64,000 nucleotides of DNA from G963663315 sp965214205 (GCA_965214205.1 OZ243941.1:992001-1056000); one strand, 5' to 3'. Shown: positions 42,292 to 52,102, numbered from the stretch's first letter. Notes: generated from the letters alone by a model not told the origin. A program made the numbers and translations.

Positions 42292-43242
42292 ATGTTCAAG
42301 ATTTTCAAGGCCATGAGCCTGTTCACTTTCGCGCTTTTTGCTTTTGGGGGCGCTGCCGTCTCGGCTGACGTACCAGAAAACGACGACCCGATCAAGGTTA
42401 TCCTGAATGACTGGACGGGCCAGCATGTGTCCACAAAGATCGCCGGTGAGTTGCTGAAGAAAATGGGCTATAACATTGAGTATGTCAGCGCTGGCGCCCT
42501 GCCTCAGCATGCCGGCCTGGCCCAGGGCAACCTGCATTTCCAGGCCGAAGTCTGGACCAACAATATCGGTGATTTGTATCCGAAGGCCGTTGAAGCGGGG
42601 GATATTGTGGTGTTGGGAGAACTCGGTCTTGAGCCCAGAGAGGGCTGGGTCTATCCGCCCTATATGGAAGAAAGATGCCCCGGTCTGCCCGACTACAGGG
42701 CTCTTTATGACTGTGCCCAGGCGTTCGCTTCAGCCGAATCCTTTCCGAAAGGACGCCTGATCACGTACCCGGCTGATTGGGGTACGCGGTCCCGGGATAT
42801 CGTGGCCAGTATCGGCTTGCCCTTTGAAACGGTCGCGGGCGGCAGTGAAGGCGCAATGATGGCAGAGTTGCAATCTGCCTATGCCACCAACGATCCTATC
42901 CTGATGATGATGTGGCAGCCGCACTGGGTTTTCGCCCATCTCGATATCAACTGGGTCGAATGGAATCCCACCGAGGAGAAATGCATCGAGGAAGACCAGC
43001 AGAAGGATACCGCCTGTGGATTTGAACAGGCGAGCGTCGTCAAGGTTGTCTGGAGCGGCTTTGAAGACAAGTGGCCTGCCGCGTATAAAATGCTGTCGCT
43101 GTTTGCGCAGACCAATATGGAACAGAACGCCGCCATCCTTGAGGTTGACAACAAGAAACGCGATCTCGATGAAGTTGTGGCGGAATGGCTCGCTAACAAC
43201 GAAAGCAAGTGGCAGGCCTGGATTGACGAAGCGATGCAGTAA
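42292..43242 (+). CDS. proX: Betaine-type ABC transporter substrate-binding protein (ProX/OpuAC)
   Basis: 316 residues from the ATG at 42292, with a strong GGGGGAG site. Residues 1-25 form a Sec signal peptide (FALFAFGGAAVSA). The mature part has the OpuAC fold with aromatic residues that could form a cation-binding box: DWTGQH, EVWTNN, and MWQPHWVFAHLDINWVEW. Such proteins bind glycine betaine, proline betaine, choline, carnitine or DMSP. Its genes are followed by a catabolic set, so the ligand is likely a nutrient rather than only an osmoprotectant. The exact ligand is unknown. Confidence 0.9.
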   Translation: MFKIFKAMSLFTFALFAFGGAAVSADVPENDDPIKVILNDWTGQHVSTKIAGELLKKMGYNIEYVSAGALPQHAGLAQGNLHFQAEVWTNNIGDLYPKAVEAGDIVVLGELGLEPREGWVYPPYMEERCPGLPDYRALYDCAQAFASAESFPKGRLITYPADWGTRSRDIVASIGLPFETVAGGSEGAMMAELQSAYATNDPILMMMWQPHWVFAHLDINWVEWNPTEEKCIEEDQQKDTACGFEQASVVKVVWSGFEDKWPAAYKMLSLFAQTNMEQNAAILEVDNKKRDLDEVVAEWLANNESKWQAWIDEAMQ

Positions 43243-43260
43243 GCGGTTGTGGAGCGGCGA

Positions 43261-44355
43261 ATGAAGTTACCGGGTGGTGGCGGTGATGAGGTAAAGCTGT
43301 CTTGCAGGAATGTCTGGAAAGTGTACGGCGACGACCCGGACCAGTTCTTCAACGCTTCGAAAATTGAAGCCGGAGATCCCGGGAAACTTGCCGACACCAT
43401 TCGGGACGCCGATCACATAGTCGCCAACGCCGATGTCAGCTTCGATGTCCATGTTGGCGAGATTTTTGTCATCATGGGGTTGTCAGGGTCGGGGAAGTCA
43501 ACCATTGTCCGATGCCTGTCACGCCTGGTCGAGCCGACGGCGGGCGAGGTTCTTCTGGATGGCGAGGATCTGCTGAAAAAAACCAATGCCGAACTGATCG
43601 AAATCCGCCGCCACAAAATGGGCATGGTTTTCCAGAGTTTCGGCTTGATGCCCCACCTCAGCGTCATCGACAACATCGCCTTCCCACTAAAACTCCAGGG
43701 GGTCAGCGAAAGTGAACGCAACGCGCAGGCGCAGCGCGTCATCGGGCTGGTCGGACTTGAGGGTCGTGAAAACAACTTTCCCGCAGAGCTTTCGGGCGGC
43801 CAGCAGCAACGGGTCGGTATCGCGCGGTCGCTGGCGGTCGAGCCGGATGTCTGGTTTCTGGATGAACCCTTCTCGGCGCTGGACCCCTTGATCCGCAAGC
43901 AGATGCAGGATGAGTTTCTGCGGATTCAATCGCAGTTGCACAAATCCATCGTGTTCATCACGCATGACTTTCAGGAAGCCCTGCGGATCGCGGACCGAAT
44001 GGCCATCATGCGCGATGGCGCCATCGTACAGATCGGGCGTCCGGTGGATCTGATCCTTAACCCGGCGGATGACTATATCCGCAAGTTCACGCAGGACGTT
44101 CCGTGGGAGCGCATCCTGCGCGCCGCAGACATAGCGGCCAAGCCGTCCGGCGCCATCGAAGGACTGAAAAGAGTTTCGGGGGGGGCCCTGGTCGAAACCC
44201 TGTTGTCCGACCTGGCCGGACAGGAGCATGGAGTGGTTGTTGAAGACAGTGACGGATCGGTTCTCGGCATCGCAACGGCGCGCGCCCTGGTTGCCGCTCT
44301 CGCATCCGGAGGGGTCGCCAGCTCCGAATCCCCTGCGCGCAAAGCCGCGGATTGA
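43261..44355 (+). CDS. proV: Betaine-type ABC transporter ATPase (ProV)
   Basis: The ATG at 43261 (GGAG six bases upstream) is preferred to GTG at 43249. The ATPase has Walker A GLSGSGKST (~74), signature LSGGQQQRVGIARS and Walker B VWFLDEPFSALD. The N-terminal extension with FNASKIEAGDPGKLADTIRDAD is longer than in minimal ATPases but typical of ProV. The C-terminus holds a single CBS-like regulatory segment (LVETLLSDLAGQEHGVVVEDSDGSVLGIA). The stop overlaps the permease start (TGATG). Confidence 0.94.
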   Translation: MKLPGGGGDEVKLSCRNVWKVYGDDPDQFFNASKIEAGDPGKLADTIRDADHIVANADVSFDVHVGEIFVIMGLSGSGKSTIVRCLSRLVEPTAGEVLLDGEDLLKKTNAELIEIRRHKMGMVFQSFGLMPHLSVIDNIAFPLKLQGVSESERNAQAQRVIGLVGLEGRENNFPAELSGGQQQRVGIARSLAVEPDVWFLDEPFSALDPLIRKQMQDEFLRIQSQLHKSIVFITHDFQEALRIADRMAIMRDGAIVQIGRPVDLILNPADDYIRKFTQDVPWERILRAADIAAKPSGAIEGLKRVSGGALVETLLSDLAGQEHGVVVEDSDGSVLGIATARALVAALASGGVASSESPARKAAD

Positions 44356-46427
44356 TGCCCTTCCGCTACGACAGAAGCAGTCTTCACTGGCTGGGCGTTA
44401 TCGGGGTGACCCTGTTGTGCCTCGCCCTGCGGGGCGATCTGGAATGGATGGCCAAGTATCCCGCTGACCTGGTCATTCCCGTCTCTGACTGGCTGAACGC
44501 GGTCATGGATTGGGTCGTCAAGCGCCTTGGATGGTTTTTCCTGGGGATTTCATGGTTGCTTGAATGGCCGATCAAGGCCGTTCGGTGGCTGTTGCATTCG
44601 CTGCCGTGGGTTGTGACTGTTTTCCTGTTTTGCACGGTGGCCTATGCGGCATCCGGCTGGCGTCTGGCCGCATTCGCTCTGGCGGCTTCACTTTACATAC
44701 TGGTCATCGGCTACTGGAGCGAGAGCATGAACACGCTTTCGCTGGTCGCAATATCCGTGCCGATGGCAATTCTGGTTGGTTTTGCCTTTGGCGTCTGGGG
44801 TTTTTTCTCGGATCGCGCAGAACGCGCAATCATGCCGATACTGGACATACTCCAAACCGTACCGGTGTTTGCCTATCTGCTTCCCATTCTGATGCTGTTT
44901 GGATTCGGTACGGTCGTAGGGTTGATTGCCAGTGTCCTTTATTCCTTCCCGCCAATGGTGCGAAACACTATTGTGGGGCTGAGGGGCGTTTCGCCGGAAG
45001 TGATCGAATCCGGGCTGATGTCAGGGGCGACCCCCTGGCAACTGTTCTGGCAGGTGCGTGTCACTTCGTCGATGCGGCAACTTCTGCTGGGAGTCAATCA
45101 GGCGACGATGGCGTCGTTGAGCATGGTGATCATCGCTTCCATCATCGGAGGAACGGCAGACATCGGATGGGAGGTGCTGACGACCATCCGCAAGGCGCAA
45201 TTTGGTGAGAGCGTGCTTGCCGGTCTGGTGATCGCCCTGATGGCGATGGTGATTGACCGGGTCACATTCGGTCTGGCCTCCCGCAACAGGGTCTATGATC
45301 CCGCCAGCAGTTTTGTTCAGCGCCATCGGTATTGGTTCATCGCCATTCCGGGCGCTGTGGCGCTTTATGCGCTGGCACAGATTTTTGCCAACTTTGCCGA
45401 GTGGCCGCGGGGATGGGAAGTCAGCCCGGCTGATGCGATGAATGACAGTCTTACCTGGCTGGTTATCAATTATCGTGACGAGATCGAGACCATCAAGAAG
45501 CTCGCGTTTTTCTTCGTGATGCTTCCAGCCAAGATTGGCCTGCAACAATCTGTCAGCCCCTTCACCTGGGGGTTCGAGTTGACGCTTGCCCACAAGATTT
45601 TCTTTGCCGTCGGCATGATCGCCCTGGCGGCATTGTGCGCCCGACGCTGGAACAGCCAGGTGGGCATCGCGGTCCTTCTGTTTGCCATCCTCATCTATTT
45701 CGGCCTGACAGTCGTGCCCTGGCCCGCGCTTTTGTTGATCTGTTCCGTTGTCGGCTGGAAAATCGGCGGCCCCCGGCTTGGCCTGGGCACTCTCGCCGGA
45801 CTTGGATTCATTGTTGTGACAGGCATCTGGCCGGAGGCCATGCTGTCGATCTATCTGTGCGGGATCGCGGTCATCATTTCTTTTACCCTCGGTACCGGCA
45901 TCGGCATCTGGGCCGCCCATAATGACACGGTTTCGGCAATTTTCCGACCCATCAACGACACGCTCCAGACCATGCCGCTTTTCGTGATTCTGATCCCGTT
46001 CGTGATGATCTATAAGATCGGTGAATTCACCGCTCTTCTCGCGATCATCGCCTACGCGATTGTCCCGGCGATCCGTTACTCGGAGCACGGCCTGCGCAAC
46101 TTGCCGGATAACGTGATCGAAGCCGCGCGCATGATGGGTTCCACCAGGCGCCAGATGCTGTGGCAGGTCGAGATTCCCCTGGCGCTTCCGGTGATGCTGC
46201 TGGGGCTGAACCAGACCATCATGTTCGGTATCGCAATGCTGGTGATCGCCGCGCTGGTCGGCACCAACGGCCTGGAGCAAATTGTCTATATCGGGCTTAG
46301 CGACGGGGACTTCGGGGTCGGCATTATTGCCGGAGCCGGCATGGCGATTATCGCCATCATCATTGACCGAATGACTCGCGCGTGGACCCGAAAGCGGCAG
46401 GCCTCATTGGGATTGAGCGCGCCGTGA
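44355..46427 (+). CDS. proW: Betaine-type ABC transporter permease, fused double ProW
   Basis: The 690-residue permease contains two full ProW-like halves. Each has its own EAA-type coupling loop: ESGLMSGATPWQLFWQV (~215) and EAARMMGSTRRQMLWQV (~590). Each loop is followed by a matching L-L-G-x-N-Q helix. The usual homodimer is thus replaced by one chain, similar to some OpuAB or carnitine-type systems. About 13-15 membrane segments. It overlaps the molybdoenzyme start (GTGA at 46424), so the importer and the enzymes are translationally coupled. Confidence 0.93.
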   Translation: MPFRYDRSSLHWLGVIGVTLLCLALRGDLEWMAKYPADLVIPVSDWLNAVMDWVVKRLGWFFLGISWLLEWPIKAVRWLLHSLPWVVTVFLFCTVAYAASGWRLAAFALAASLYILVIGYWSESMNTLSLVAISVPMAILVGFAFGVWGFFSDRAERAIMPILDILQTVPVFAYLLPILMLFGFGTVVGLIASVLYSFPPMVRNTIVGLRGVSPEVIESGLMSGATPWQLFWQVRVTSSMRQLLLGVNQATMASLSMVIIASIIGGTADIGWEVLTTIRKAQFGESVLAGLVIALMAMVIDRVTFGLASRNRVYDPASSFVQRHRYWFIAIPGAVALYALAQIFANFAEWPRGWEVSPADAMNDSLTWLVINYRDEIETIKKLAFFFVMLPAKIGLQQSVSPFTWGFELTLAHKIFFAVGMIALAALCARRWNSQVGIAVLLFAILIYFGLTVVPWPALLLICSVVGWKIGGPRLGLGTLAGLGFIVVTGIWPEAMLSIYLCGIAVIISFTLGTGIGIWAAHNDTVSAIFRPINDTLQTMPLFVILIPFVMIYKIGEFTALLAIIAYAIVPAIRYSEHGLRNLPDNVIEAARMMGSTRRQMLWQVEIPLALPVMLLGLNQTIMFGIAMLVIAALVGTNGLEQIVYIGLSDGDFGVGIIAGAGMAIIAIIIDRMTRAWTRKRQASLGLSAP

Positions 46428-48739
46428 CCGGTCAGGCCGATCTGCCGCTGACCAGTTCGCATTGGGGTACTTACCGCGCCCGCGTGGGGAATGGCCGCGT
46501 ACAGGAACTGCTGGGGTTCGAACAGGACCCTGATCCTTCCCCGATCGGCCAGGGCATCCTCGATGTTCAGGACGGGCCTACGCGCATCCATGCGCCGATG
46601 GTGCGGGAGAGCTGGCTGAAGGGTGGACCGGGCTGCCGTCCCGAACGGCGCGGTGTGGATCCTTTTGTGGAAGTCGGTTGGGATCAGGTGAACGAGCTGG
46701 TCGCAAAAGAGCTCGACCGTATCCGCAGTTCTTACGGAAACCAGTCCATTTTCGGCGGCTCTTATGGATGGGCCAGCGCCGGGCGGTTTCATCATGCGCA
46801 AAGCCAGTTGCACCGGTTCCTCAACTGCATCGGTGGATACACGGGGTCGAAATTCACTTACAGCTTCGCCGCGGCAGAGGCTGTGGTTCCGCATATCCTG
46901 GGCAGCTACCGAGCCTGGCTCGATACCTGCACCAGTTGGTCGTCGATCTGCGGGAACACCGGGCTTTTTGTCTGTTTTGGCGGTGTTCCACTGAAGAACG
47001 GACAGATATCCCAGGGCGGGACCGGCCGTCACCTCCAGCGCGATGGTCTGGAGGCTGCCAGGGCCGCCGGCATTGATTTTGTAAATATCAGCCCGTTAAA
47101 GTCGGATCTGCTGGATGAGGTGGGCGGCGAATGGCTGGCTGTGCGTCCCAATACCGATGTCGCCGTCATACTGGGTCTGGCTCACACATTGCAATCCGAG
47201 GGTTTGGTCGATCAGGCTTTCCTGGACCGCTATACCGAGGGTTTTGATCGGTTCCTGCCCTATCTGATGGGGGATACGGACGGCGCCGCGAAAGACGCCG
47301 ACTGGGCCGCGCGAATCAGTGGGGTTTCCGCCGGGGCCGTTCGCTCACTTGCCCGGCGCATGGCCGCCGAACGGACGATGATCTCGGTCAGTTGGTCTCT
47401 GACCCGGCAGGATCACGGGGAGCAGCCGTTCTGGGCCGCTATCGCGCTGGCCTCGATGCTGGGTCAGATTGGTTTGCCGGGCGGGGGATTCGGCTTTGGT
47501 TACAGCGCTATGAATTTCATAGGCGGCCAGTTCACGGTCCTGCCCGGAGCCTCCTTTCCACAAGCCGAAAACCCGGTGAAGAACTTCATCCCCGTCGCCC
47601 GCATCAGCGACCTCCTTTTGCATCCGGGCGAGACTTTTGATTTTGATGGGGTCCGCTACGAGTACCCGGACATCAAGGCGGTCTACTGGGCGGGCGGCAA
47701 TCCCTTTCATCATCATCAGGATATCAACCGGTTGATCCGGGCCTGGCAAAAACCGGACACGATCATCGTAAATGAATGGTGCTGGAATGCGCTGGCAAAG
47801 CGGGCCGATATCGTCCTGCCGTGCACTACGCCGCTGGAGCGCAGTGATATCGCGCTGACGCCGCGCGACCCCTATGTGATCTCCATGTGCAAACTGACCG
47901 ACCCCTATGGACAGTCCCGCGATGATTTCGAGATATTCAGGGGCATCGCGCAGGCGATGGGTGTCGAAAGCGCTTTCACCGAAGGGTGGGACCCGGACGA
48001 CTGGCAGCGATGGATTTACGATCAGACCCGGGTTCGGGCCAGGGCCATCCACATCGACCTGCCGGACTATGAGGCCTTTCGGGAACAGGGGTGGCTGAAG
48101 GTTCCGGATCCTGAGGAACCGATTGTCATGCTGCGCGATTTTCGCGCCGATCCGGTCAGGTACCCGCTTGCGACTCCAAGCGGAAAGATCGAGATATTTT
48201 CCGAGACCGTGGCCCGGTTCGGCTATGATGATTGTCCGGGTCATCCGGTCTGGCTGGAACCCTTTGAATGGCTTGGGAGCGCCGATTCACGCTGGCCGCT
48301 GCACCTGATCTCCAACCAGCCGAAAGACAAGCTGCACTCACAACTGGACCATGGCGGTTACAGCCGGTCCGCCAAGGTACAGGGCCGCGAGCCGGTCCAC
48401 ATCCATCCCGTTGACGCCGCCGCCCGCGGGGTTCGGGATGGCGATGTCGTGAGAGTGTTCAACGACCGGGGCGCCTGTCTGGGCGGCGCGGTGATTGACG
48501 ATCATATCCGCCCCGGTGTCGTGCAGATGAGCGCCGGCGCATGGTATGATCCCGTTGATCTGTCCGGTTCCGGGAGCCTTTGCAAACACGGCAATCCCAA
48601 TGTCCTGACACGAGACAAGGGTACGTCGAAGCTTGGCCAGGGCCCAACGGCGCATACCTGCCTGGTCGAAATCGAGCGGTTTGACGCCGATCCGCCACCC
48701 GTTACCGCACACGAGCCCCCTGTCATATTGAGACCTTGA
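46424..48739 (+). CDS. bisC: BisC/TorZ-like molybdopterin oxidoreductase, cytoplasmic
   Basis: 771 residues from the GTG at 46424 that overlaps the permease stop (an upstream GTG at 46382 is possible). It begins directly with LTSSHWGTYRARV, like E. coli BisC, and has no twin-arginine signal, so it should be cytoplasmic. SIFGGSYGWASAG and HILGSYRAW contact the molybdopterin guanine dinucleotides; the Ser ligand to Mo is in KFTYSFAAAEA. There is no N-terminal Fe-S cysteine motif. Relatives reduce biotin or methionine S-oxide, DMSO and TMAO. Within this operon it probably reduces, or oxidises, the imported osmolyte or its oxide. Direction and substrate are inference. Confidence 0.88.
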   Translation: MTGQADLPLTSSHWGTYRARVGNGRVQELLGFEQDPDPSPIGQGILDVQDGPTRIHAPMVRESWLKGGPGCRPERRGVDPFVEVGWDQVNELVAKELDRIRSSYGNQSIFGGSYGWASAGRFHHAQSQLHRFLNCIGGYTGSKFTYSFAAAEAVVPHILGSYRAWLDTCTSWSSICGNTGLFVCFGGVPLKNGQISQGGTGRHLQRDGLEAARAAGIDFVNISPLKSDLLDEVGGEWLAVRPNTDVAVILGLAHTLQSEGLVDQAFLDRYTEGFDRFLPYLMGDTDGAAKDADWAARISGVSAGAVRSLARRMAAERTMISVSWSLTRQDHGEQPFWAAIALASMLGQIGLPGGGFGFGYSAMNFIGGQFTVLPGASFPQAENPVKNFIPVARISDLLLHPGETFDFDGVRYEYPDIKAVYWAGGNPFHHHQDINRLIRAWQKPDTIIVNEWCWNALAKRADIVLPCTTPLERSDIALTPRDPYVISMCKLTDPYGQSRDDFEIFRGIAQAMGVESAFTEGWDPDDWQRWIYDQTRVRARAIHIDLPDYEAFREQGWLKVPDPEEPIVMLRDFRADPVRYPLATPSGKIEIFSETVARFGYDDCPGHPVWLEPFEWLGSADSRWPLHLISNQPKDKLHSQLDHGGYSRSAKVQGREPVHIHPVDAAARGVRDGDVVRVFNDRGACLGGAVIDDHIRPGVVQMSAGAWYDPVDLSGSGSLCKHGNPNVLTRDKGTSKLGQGPTAHTCLVEIERFDADPPPVTAHEPPVILRP

Positions 48740-48777
48740 AACACGGCCAATGGGGCCTTGACCGAAATGATTGAAAC

Positions 48778-49959
48778 ATGAGTAATTTACAGGAAGCCTC
48801 CGATTTTGAAAACACGGTTGCCATCAGCGCCAGGCGGTTTGAGGAGTCGCCGTTCATAGAACGCACTGATAGCCCGGAAATGGTGAGAGGCGTCTATGCC
48901 GGCCGCTATTTCGCGATCTACCTGGGCGAGGACTGGATCGAGAAATACTGGCTTTTGCGCCGGAAGGCGCTGATCCTTGACGTGCCGGAAAAACCGATTG
49001 AAATTTCAGGCCCCGACTCGGTTCCGTTTCTTGAGAAAGTCCTTGCGCGCAAGGTCGCGACCATGACCGAAGGCCGGGGATATTATAGTATCGCTTGCAC
49101 CCCGCAGGGTGGGATATTCATGGATGGCATCGTTTTCAAACTGGATGAAACCCGGTTCTGGTATGTTCAGGCAGAAGGCCCGCTTGAAACCTGGCTGCTG
49201 GCGCATAGCGGCGGGTTCGATGTGACGATATCCGACCCCGGGTCCCGTGTCCTGCAGATCCAGGGGCCTGCCTCACTGGATATCATGCGCGCGGCCTCCA
49301 ACGGGGCGATTGATGACACGATGAAGTACTTCCGCTCCGGTTATTTCGAAATCGACGGGCAGGTCCTGTATGTTTCGCGCACCGGATTCACCAATGAACT
49401 GGGCTTTGAAATCTATTGCGATGGAGCTGTGACCGATCACCTGGCCTTATGGGATCATCTGATGGATTGCGGGGCGCCTTACGGTATGGAGCTATCTTCA
49501 ACGCGTGCCCTGACCGTTCGCCGGATCGAGGGGGGAATCCTGGGCAACCAGACGGATATCGACACCACCATGACCCCGTTCGAGGCGGGGCTTTCCCGGT
49601 TCGTTGACATGGACAAGGGAGATTTTATCGGGCGCGACGCCCTGGTGGGAAAAGACACCCGGCCGCGCCTTTTCGGATTCACTTGCGAAACCGCGACGCC
49701 CTCGGCTGGCAGTGTGGTCATTGATGGCGGCATCGTGGTCGGCCGGATCACAGCGGGCGCTCCATCGCCCACACTGGGGCTTGGCATCGGTTACATCCGG
49801 TTCCAGGCTCCCGGCGCCTGGGTGGGTCGCACTCTCGCAATGCGCCTGCCAGACGGAACCGTGCACGACGGCCGGATCGTCGAACTCCCCTTCTTTGACC
49901 GCGAAAAGAAAATCGTTCGCGGTGTGGATCGTTCAATCCCCGAGAGGTCAGCACAATGA
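48778..49959 (+). CDS. GcvT-family folate-dependent methyltransferase (DmdA-like)
   Basis: 393 residues with the aminomethyltransferase fold. The folate-binding pattern ends in SRTGFTNELGFEIYC (the Glu of the ELGFE motif contacts tetrahydrofolate). A GRGYYSIACTPQGGIFMDG segment and a C-terminal barrel (TPSAGSVVIDGGIVVGRITAG) are also present. Relatives are the glycine cleavage T protein, dimethylglycine and sarcosine dehydrogenase domains, and the DMSP demethylase DmdA. It stands alone, without gcvH or gcvP, downstream of a betaine-type importer, so demethylation of an imported methylated compound is likely. The substrate is undecided. Confidence 0.85.
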   Translation: MSNLQEASDFENTVAISARRFEESPFIERTDSPEMVRGVYAGRYFAIYLGEDWIEKYWLLRRKALILDVPEKPIEISGPDSVPFLEKVLARKVATMTEGRGYYSIACTPQGGIFMDGIVFKLDETRFWYVQAEGPLETWLLAHSGGFDVTISDPGSRVLQIQGPASLDIMRAASNGAIDDTMKYFRSGYFEIDGQVLYVSRTGFTNELGFEIYCDGAVTDHLALWDHLMDCGAPYGMELSSTRALTVRRIEGGILGNQTDIDTTMTPFEAGLSRFVDMDKGDFIGRDALVGKDTRPRLFGFTCETATPSAGSVVIDGGIVVGRITAGAPSPTLGLGIGYIRFQAPGAWVGRTLAMRLPDGTVHDGRIVELPFFDREKKIVRGVDRSIPERSAQ

Positions 49960-50828
49960 CAGACCGCATTTTGCGCCCGAGGCGCAGCTTCATTTTTGTA
50001 CCGGGCCTGCGACCGGACATGTACCCCAAGGCGCTGTCCTCCGGGGCGGATATCGTTTGCGTGGAACTGGAGGACGGCATCGCTCCCAGGGATAAGGCCG
50101 AGGCGCGGAAAAACGCCCTGGCGCTTTTTGAGCGACCTCAGGCCGATGACGGAGTGGAGCGGATCGTGCGAATCAATTCAATGCGCGAGCGGTTCGGAAT
50201 CGAGGATGCGCTGGCGGTGCTGTCTGCCGATACGCCGCCTCCCGCGCTGATGATGCCCAAGGTGCGTACCCCGGACGAAGTGGTGATGCTGGACCAGTTG
50301 CTCGGTGAGGCCGGGCATTCGACCCGGCTGCACATCATCATCGAAACCAATGCCGGTCTGGAAGCGGCGTTCGATATCGCGAGGTGCTCCGACCGGATTG
50401 ACGCGATGTTCTTCGGTGGCGTGGATATGGCGGCCGAACTGCGCTGCCTGAATTCCTGGGAACCGCTTCTCCATGCGCGTTCCCGTGTGGTCCATGCCGC
50501 GGCCAGCGCGGGTCTTGATGTGATCGACGTCCCCTGGCTTGATTTCAATGATCCGGAAGGCATGCGCGTAGAGGCCGAACGGGCGCGTGAGCTTGGATTC
50601 GTCGGCAAGGGCTCGGTCCATCCCCGGCAGATTGCGGCGCTGAATGAAGTGTTCACGCCATCGGCCGATCAGGTCGCCCGGGCCCGTCGGATTATCGCGG
50701 AATTTGAAACCGCCGACACCGGCCTGCTGGTTATCGACGGTAAGCTGATCGAAAAACCAACGCTGCGCGACATGTACCGTATCGTTGCCATCGCGGACCG
50801 GACGGGAGACCAGATGAGGGCTTCCTGA
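49956..50828 (+). CDS. HpcH/HpaI / CitE-type CoA-ester lyase
   Basis: The 290-residue TIM-barrel lyase has an N-terminal RRSFIFVPGLRPDMYPKAL, the catalytic RxR-like Arg region and ADIVCVELEDGIAP (metal Glu/Asp). HIIIETNAGLEAA and FVGKGSVHPRQIAALNEVF, which bind the acyl-CoA, follow. Members cleave malyl-, citramalyl- or citryl-type CoA esters to acetyl-CoA or pyruvate plus a keto acid. It overlaps the GcvT-like gene by four bases and is the last enzyme of the operon. It could process the carbon backbone left after demethylation. Confidence 0.88.
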   Translation: MTDRILRPRRSFIFVPGLRPDMYPKALSSGADIVCVELEDGIAPRDKAEARKNALALFERPQADDGVERIVRINSMRERFGIEDALAVLSADTPPPALMMPKVRTPDEVVMLDQLLGEAGHSTRLHIIIETNAGLEAAFDIARCSDRIDAMFFGGVDMAAELRCLNSWEPLLHARSRVVHAAASAGLDVIDVPWLDFNDPEGMRVEAERARELGFVGKGSVHPRQIAALNEVFTPSADQVARARRIIAEFETADTGLLVIDGKLIEKPTLRDMYRIVAIADRTGDQMRAS

Positions 50829-50995
50829 AGGGTTGTCTGACGACGGTTCGGATACAAACTGCTCGGACAAAACCTTGCTTGCTAAAAAAATATGGAGTAC
50901 TCTTAACTGTTGACTGTCGATATTTCCGGCGGCAATCCAGCCAGATTTGACTATCGGGTTGCATACCCGTTTTACATTAATATAGAGGACTGAAT

Positions 50996-52102
50996 ATGAA
51001 AGAACAGAATTCCCGCAGAAAATTTTTAAAAGGCTCGGCTGTTGCCGCAACTGCGACGGCTGCGGGCGCTCTTGCGGCGCCGGCGATTGTCCGGGCCGCT
51101 CCGGTAACCCTGAAGATGCAAGCCGCATGGGGAGGCGGTATTTTCCTGGAAAATGCGAAATCCTACGTGGACCGGGTCAATGCGATGGCCGGGGACGCAC
51201 TGCAAATCGAACTGCTGCCGGTCAATTCCGTGGTCAAGACCAGCCAGATGCAGGACGCCGTTCATCGCGGCGTGCTGGACGCGGCGCATTATGTGCCGGC
51301 TTACTGGTACTCGAAATCTACCATCGCCTCACTGTTCGGCACCGGCCCCTGCTTTGGCTGGTCCAGTCAGGAAGTGCTGGGTTGGGTTTATTATGGTGGC
51401 GGACAGGAATTGTTCGACAAGCTGATGGCCAAACTCGGTTTGAATCTGGTCAGCTTTTTCAACAGCCCGATGCCGGCGCAACCGCTCGGCTGGTTCAAGG
51501 AGCAGATCACGGATTCGAGCCAGATGGAAGGGCTTAAATACCGTACGGTTGGATTGGCTGCCGATGTATTGCTTGAAATGGGTATGTCTGTGGTGCAACT
51601 ACCGGGTGGTGAAATTCAGCCGGCGATGAAGTCGGGTCTGATAGATGCCGCCGAATTCAACAATCCAACATCGGACCGTGATTTCGGTATGCAGGACGTA
51701 TCCAAACACTATCACCTGGCCAGTTTCCATCAATCCCAGGAGTTCTTTGAGGTGACTTTCAACAAGGACAAGTACAACAGTCTGTCGGATGAGTTGAAAG
51801 CGATTCTGAAGTACGCATCAGAAGCCGAAAACTCTAATTTCTACTGGCATAATACACGGCGCTATGCTGACGATCTGGTTACATTGTCCACTGAGCAGGG
51901 GGTCAATGTGTACCGGACGCCGGATTCCGTTATGTCTGATCAGTTGAAGGCCTGGGATGTCGTCATTGACCGTTTGTCCGCTGAAGACGAATTCTTTGCG
52001 GAAGTCATTGCGTCCCAGAAGGCGTACGCCAAGACGGTCATGAACTACCTGAATCTGAATCAGCCGGACTACAAGCTGGCTTACAACCATCACTTCTCCT
52101 GA
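50996..52102 (+). CDS. dctP: TRAP transporter substrate-binding protein (DctP/TakP-like)
   Basis: The 368-residue protein has a twin-arginine signal (NSRRKFLKGSAVAA...APAIVRA, ~32 residues). The mature domain follows the TakP-like pattern, including LPGGEIQPAMKSGLIDAAEFNNP and HYHLASFHQSQEFF. TakP-type proteins bind 2-oxo acids; other members bind mannitol-type or aromatic acids. It precedes the membrane subunits and a third amidase. A TTGACT -35-like box (50947-50952) lies upstream with no clear -10. Confidence 0.92.
   Translation: MKEQNSRRKFLKGSAVAATATAAGALAAPAIVRAAPVTLKMQAAWGGGIFLENAKSYVDRVNAMAGDALQIELLPVNSVVKTSQMQDAVHRGVLDAAHYVPAYWYSKSTIASLFGTGPCFGWSSQEVLGWVYYGGGQELFDKLMAKLGLNLVSFFNSPMPAQPLGWFKEQITDSSQMEGLKYRTVGLAADVLLEMGMSVVQLPGGEIQPAMKSGLIDAAEFNNPTSDRDFGMQDVSKHYHLASFHQSQEFFEVTFNKDKYNSLSDELKAILKYASEAENSNFYWHNTRRYADDLVTLSTEQGVNVYRTPDSVMSDQLKAWDVVIDRLSAEDEFFAEVIASQKAYAKTVMNYLNLNQPDYKLAYNHHFS

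Noticed and set aside
45021..46280. 419-codon antisense ORF opposite the double permease
   Set aside because: Low-complexity His/Asp/Gln-rich translation typical of an antisense shadow of a membrane protein gene.
46382..46423. Longer start for the BisC-like enzyme that might include a twin-arginine signal
   Set aside because: The extra residues contain no RR motif or hydrophobic stretch, and the GTGA overlap at 46424 is the better start.
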